8,909 bases of DNA. Source: Bacteroidales bacterium GP3. Its GTDB lineage: Bacteria; Bacteroidota; Bacteroidia; Bacteroidales; Muribaculaceae. Each line of letters starts with the position of its first letter. The stretch's first letter is position 1. Of this stretch, positions 7,374-8,909 are shown one piece after another. The notes under the pieces are model-generated. The model had not been told where the DNA came from. It made no database searches and saw only the letters and a program-made list of their open reading frames with translations. Location of the stretch: NCBI GenBank assembly GCA_001701075.1, contig DAAK01000054.1, positions 1 through 8,909 on the forward strand, in the 5' to 3' direction. The position numbers and the translations under genes are program-made.

Positions 7374-7417
7374 ATGAGTAGCAATGGTTTAATTCAGTCA
7401 TTAAAATTTTTACGGAT

Positions 7418-8909
7418 TTATCTTGCCCACAGGAATTCGTCAAGATCAATGTCCTTGTCGAGATTGAGTCTCTTTCTAATGCGGTAACGCGCGGAATTAA
7501 GGCTTGATCGAGAGATGCCGAGAGCCATAGCCATGTCGACCGGTGGCATCTTGAGATAAATCATCATGCAGACCATTTCGTCAGCCTCAGTCAGAGCTGG
7601 GAAATCGTCCCTTAGTTTTTTCAGGTAGGTAGGATGGAGCGCGACGAAAGCTTTGCGGAATGCAGACTCATCTTCTCCGCTGAGCAATGAGGGGTCAAGG
7701 TTAGCGGCAGGTTTTTCAGTTGCATCGGTGCTTGCCTGTCTGCTGAGTTGTTCATTAAGAGCCTCGATAGTACTGTTGAGAATTGTCTGCCGATGCATGA
7801 TTTCCTCAATGGTATGTCTCTGCCGCAATTTCTCTTCCTCAGAACGCCGCATCTTCCGCTGAGTGGCCCAGACTATGTAGCCGCCTATCATTCCGCCTAA
7901 AAGCAGCGCAAGTGTCTCATAAAGTATGATTCTCATCGACTTGCGGTTTTCCTCTTTCAGCTGGGCTGACTCCTTTTCTTTTTCCTGTAGTCTGTAGCGG
8001 TGGTCCGCACCAATCACAGCATTGATTTTCTTGCTGTTTATCAATGAATCGCGGGATGTAATATAGTCTGGCAAAATGTCGGCAGCCTTTGCGAAATTAC
8101 CTGTTTCAGCCATGCTTTTGGTTATCATGTCAAGAGCCCAGTCTACAGATTCTGTCCAATTTTGCTCTCTGAACTCCTGAAGTCCTTCTTCCATCAGAGG
8201 AAACCCTTGTTTCGGGCTTCCTAAGAGGCAGTAGGCACGCCCAAGAAGAACTTTTTCAGTGGAATTTGAAGTAGTCTTATCGGGGATATTTTCCTTCAGG
8301 TATTTTTCCAAATATGTAGCTGCTGATTGCAAAGAGTCGCGAAAGATGGTTGGATTTTCGATAAAAAGGGTTGCTCTGGACATGTTGGCTTTATCCCTGT
8401 AAAATCCCTTTAATTCATTAGATACAATCATAAGAGGGATTGTAGACACGGCCATGTCGAAACAATATAGACAAGAATCGGCAACTCCTTTGTTTTTGTT
8501 ATCTTCAAGCATTATGGCATACGTCGCCCCTCGCATACTCCAAAGATCCGAAATAAATTTATATCCATTTTGGGCACTGATTTGAATAGCACGCTGGTTT
8601 TCACGGAGTGCGTCATCATATAGTCCAAATCTGGTATAAAGATTTGCCAGATTCCCAATTGTCTGAATAGAGGAAGCATCCATTGCTCCTTTTGCTTTAC
8701 TTCGTTCCGATATGGAATCCGATGCCTCCTGAAGAAAGTCGAGTGCTTCCAGATAATCTCCATGTCGCGTATAAAACCAACCGGTCTGCGAGAGAACATT
8801 GACAGGATCAGAGACAAAATTCCCCTTCCGCAATTGTTCCACATCCTTCAGTTGCTCATTCATATAGACTTCAAATGGTTTGCCGGCTTTCATCAAGTCA
8901 AATGCCTTG
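7418..8909 (-). CDS. Membrane-tethered TPR regulator with C-terminal HTH, 5' end cut by window edge
   Basis: The frame stays open to the right edge, so the true start (probably with a signal peptide) lies outside. The visible 496 codons begin KAFDLMKAGKPF. Numbering from the TTG codon at 8894-8896, TPR-like helix pairs occur at about 32-61 (TGWFYTRHGDYLEALDFL), 75-108 (GNLANLYTRFGLYDDAL), 116-150, 216-247 and 251-285. A charged coiled coil (298-320) leads into one membrane helix (321-345, with LLLGGMIGGYIVW). A second coiled coil follows at about 348-388. The C-terminal domain (413-478) has HPTYLKKL, LTEADE and an HTH with MAMALGISRSSLNSARYRIR, resembling LuxR/GerE-type helices. This layout is common in Bacteroidota: the TPRs face the periplasm and the HTH faces the cytoplasm. 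It probably regulates transcription in response to an envelope or protein ligand. Its targets are unknown, though the adjacent operon is a natural candidate. Confidence 0.87.
   Translation of the reverse strand, partial: KAFDLMKAGKPFEVYMNEQLKDVEQLRKGNFVSDPVNVLSQTGWFYTRHGDYLEALDFLQEASDSISERSKAKGAMDASSIQTIGNLANLYTRFGLYDDALRENQRAIQISAQNGYKFISDLWSMRGATYAIMLEDNKNKGVADSCLYCFDMAVSTIPLMIVSNELKGFYRDKANMSRATLFIENPTIFRDSLQSAATYLEKYLKENIPDKTTSNSTEKVLLGRAYCLLGSPKQGFPLMEEGLQEFREQNWTESVDWALDMITKSMAETGNFAKAADILPDYITSRDSLINSKKINAVIGADHRYRLQEKEKESAQLKEENRKSMRIILYETLALLLGGMIGGYIVWATQRKMRRSEEEKLRQRHTIEEIMHRQTILNSTIEALNEQLSRQASTDATEKPAANLDPSLLSGEDESAFRKAFVALHPTYLKKLRDDFPALTEADEMVCMMIYLKMPPVDMAMALGISRSSLNSARYRIRKRLNLDKDIDLDEFLWAR

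Noticed and set aside
7318..7401. Possible remnant of a lost ECF sigma gene (14-codon frame MTELNHCYSSLSHK at 7357-7401, then a short frame reading KALEHKAANFNK)
   Set aside because: The two pieces are in different frames, very short, and match no ECF sigma motif I recognise. Chance short frames are expected in 134 bp.
6990..7487. Plus-strand open frame of 165 codons crossing the 7284-7417 gap
   Set aside because: It overlaps two convincing minus-strand genes in antisense, has low-complexity composition and shows no domain signature.

Overview
The window looks like chromosomal DNA from a member of the Bacteroidota, most likely order Bacteroidales (a Bacteroides- or Muribaculaceae-like gut bacterium). 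Three things suggest this. The one clear promoter has the Bacteroidota form (TTG, 20 bp, TAnnTTTG) instead of -35/-10 boxes. Start codons lack Shine-Dalgarno sequences and sit in AT-rich leaders. The protein families (a very large alpha-2-macroglobulin, a 'VPxxYFD' anti-sigma-like protein and a membrane-tethered TPR/HTH regulator) are typical of that phylum. The genus cannot be fixed from the sequence alone.

All five genes lie on the minus strand, so transcription runs from high to low coordinates. In that order they are: a regulator cut by the right edge (7418-8909) with TPR repeats, one transmembrane helix, coiled coils and a LuxR/GerE-like C-terminal HTH; a 134-bp gap; a small single-pass membrane protein resembling the anti-sigma-like proteins of Bacteroidales ECF operons (6873-7283); a secreted, charged, His-tailed protein resembling the Spy/CpxP group (6272-6829); and a 1928-residue secreted alpha-2-macroglobulin family protein (463-6249). 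The middle three are spaced 43 and 22 bp apart and probably form one operon. It ends at a strong intrinsic terminator (384-427). Immediately beyond is the promoter and first 91 codons of nuoA, the start of the respiratory complex I operon, which is cut by the left edge.

The inferred theme is an envelope-protection module: a membrane-spanning regulator, a small membrane anti-sigma-like protein, a periplasmic Spy-like protein, and a macroglobulin that could trap proteases or act in envelope quality control. Two features stand out. The macroglobulin keeps the family's fold landmarks but has serines where the thioester Cys and Gln should be, together with a Met/Ala/acid-rich putative bait segment. 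Also, the anti-sigma-like gene has no ECF sigma gene directly in front of it; a TPR/HTH regulator occupies that place. No RNA genes, insertion sequences, CRISPR arrays or att sites were seen.
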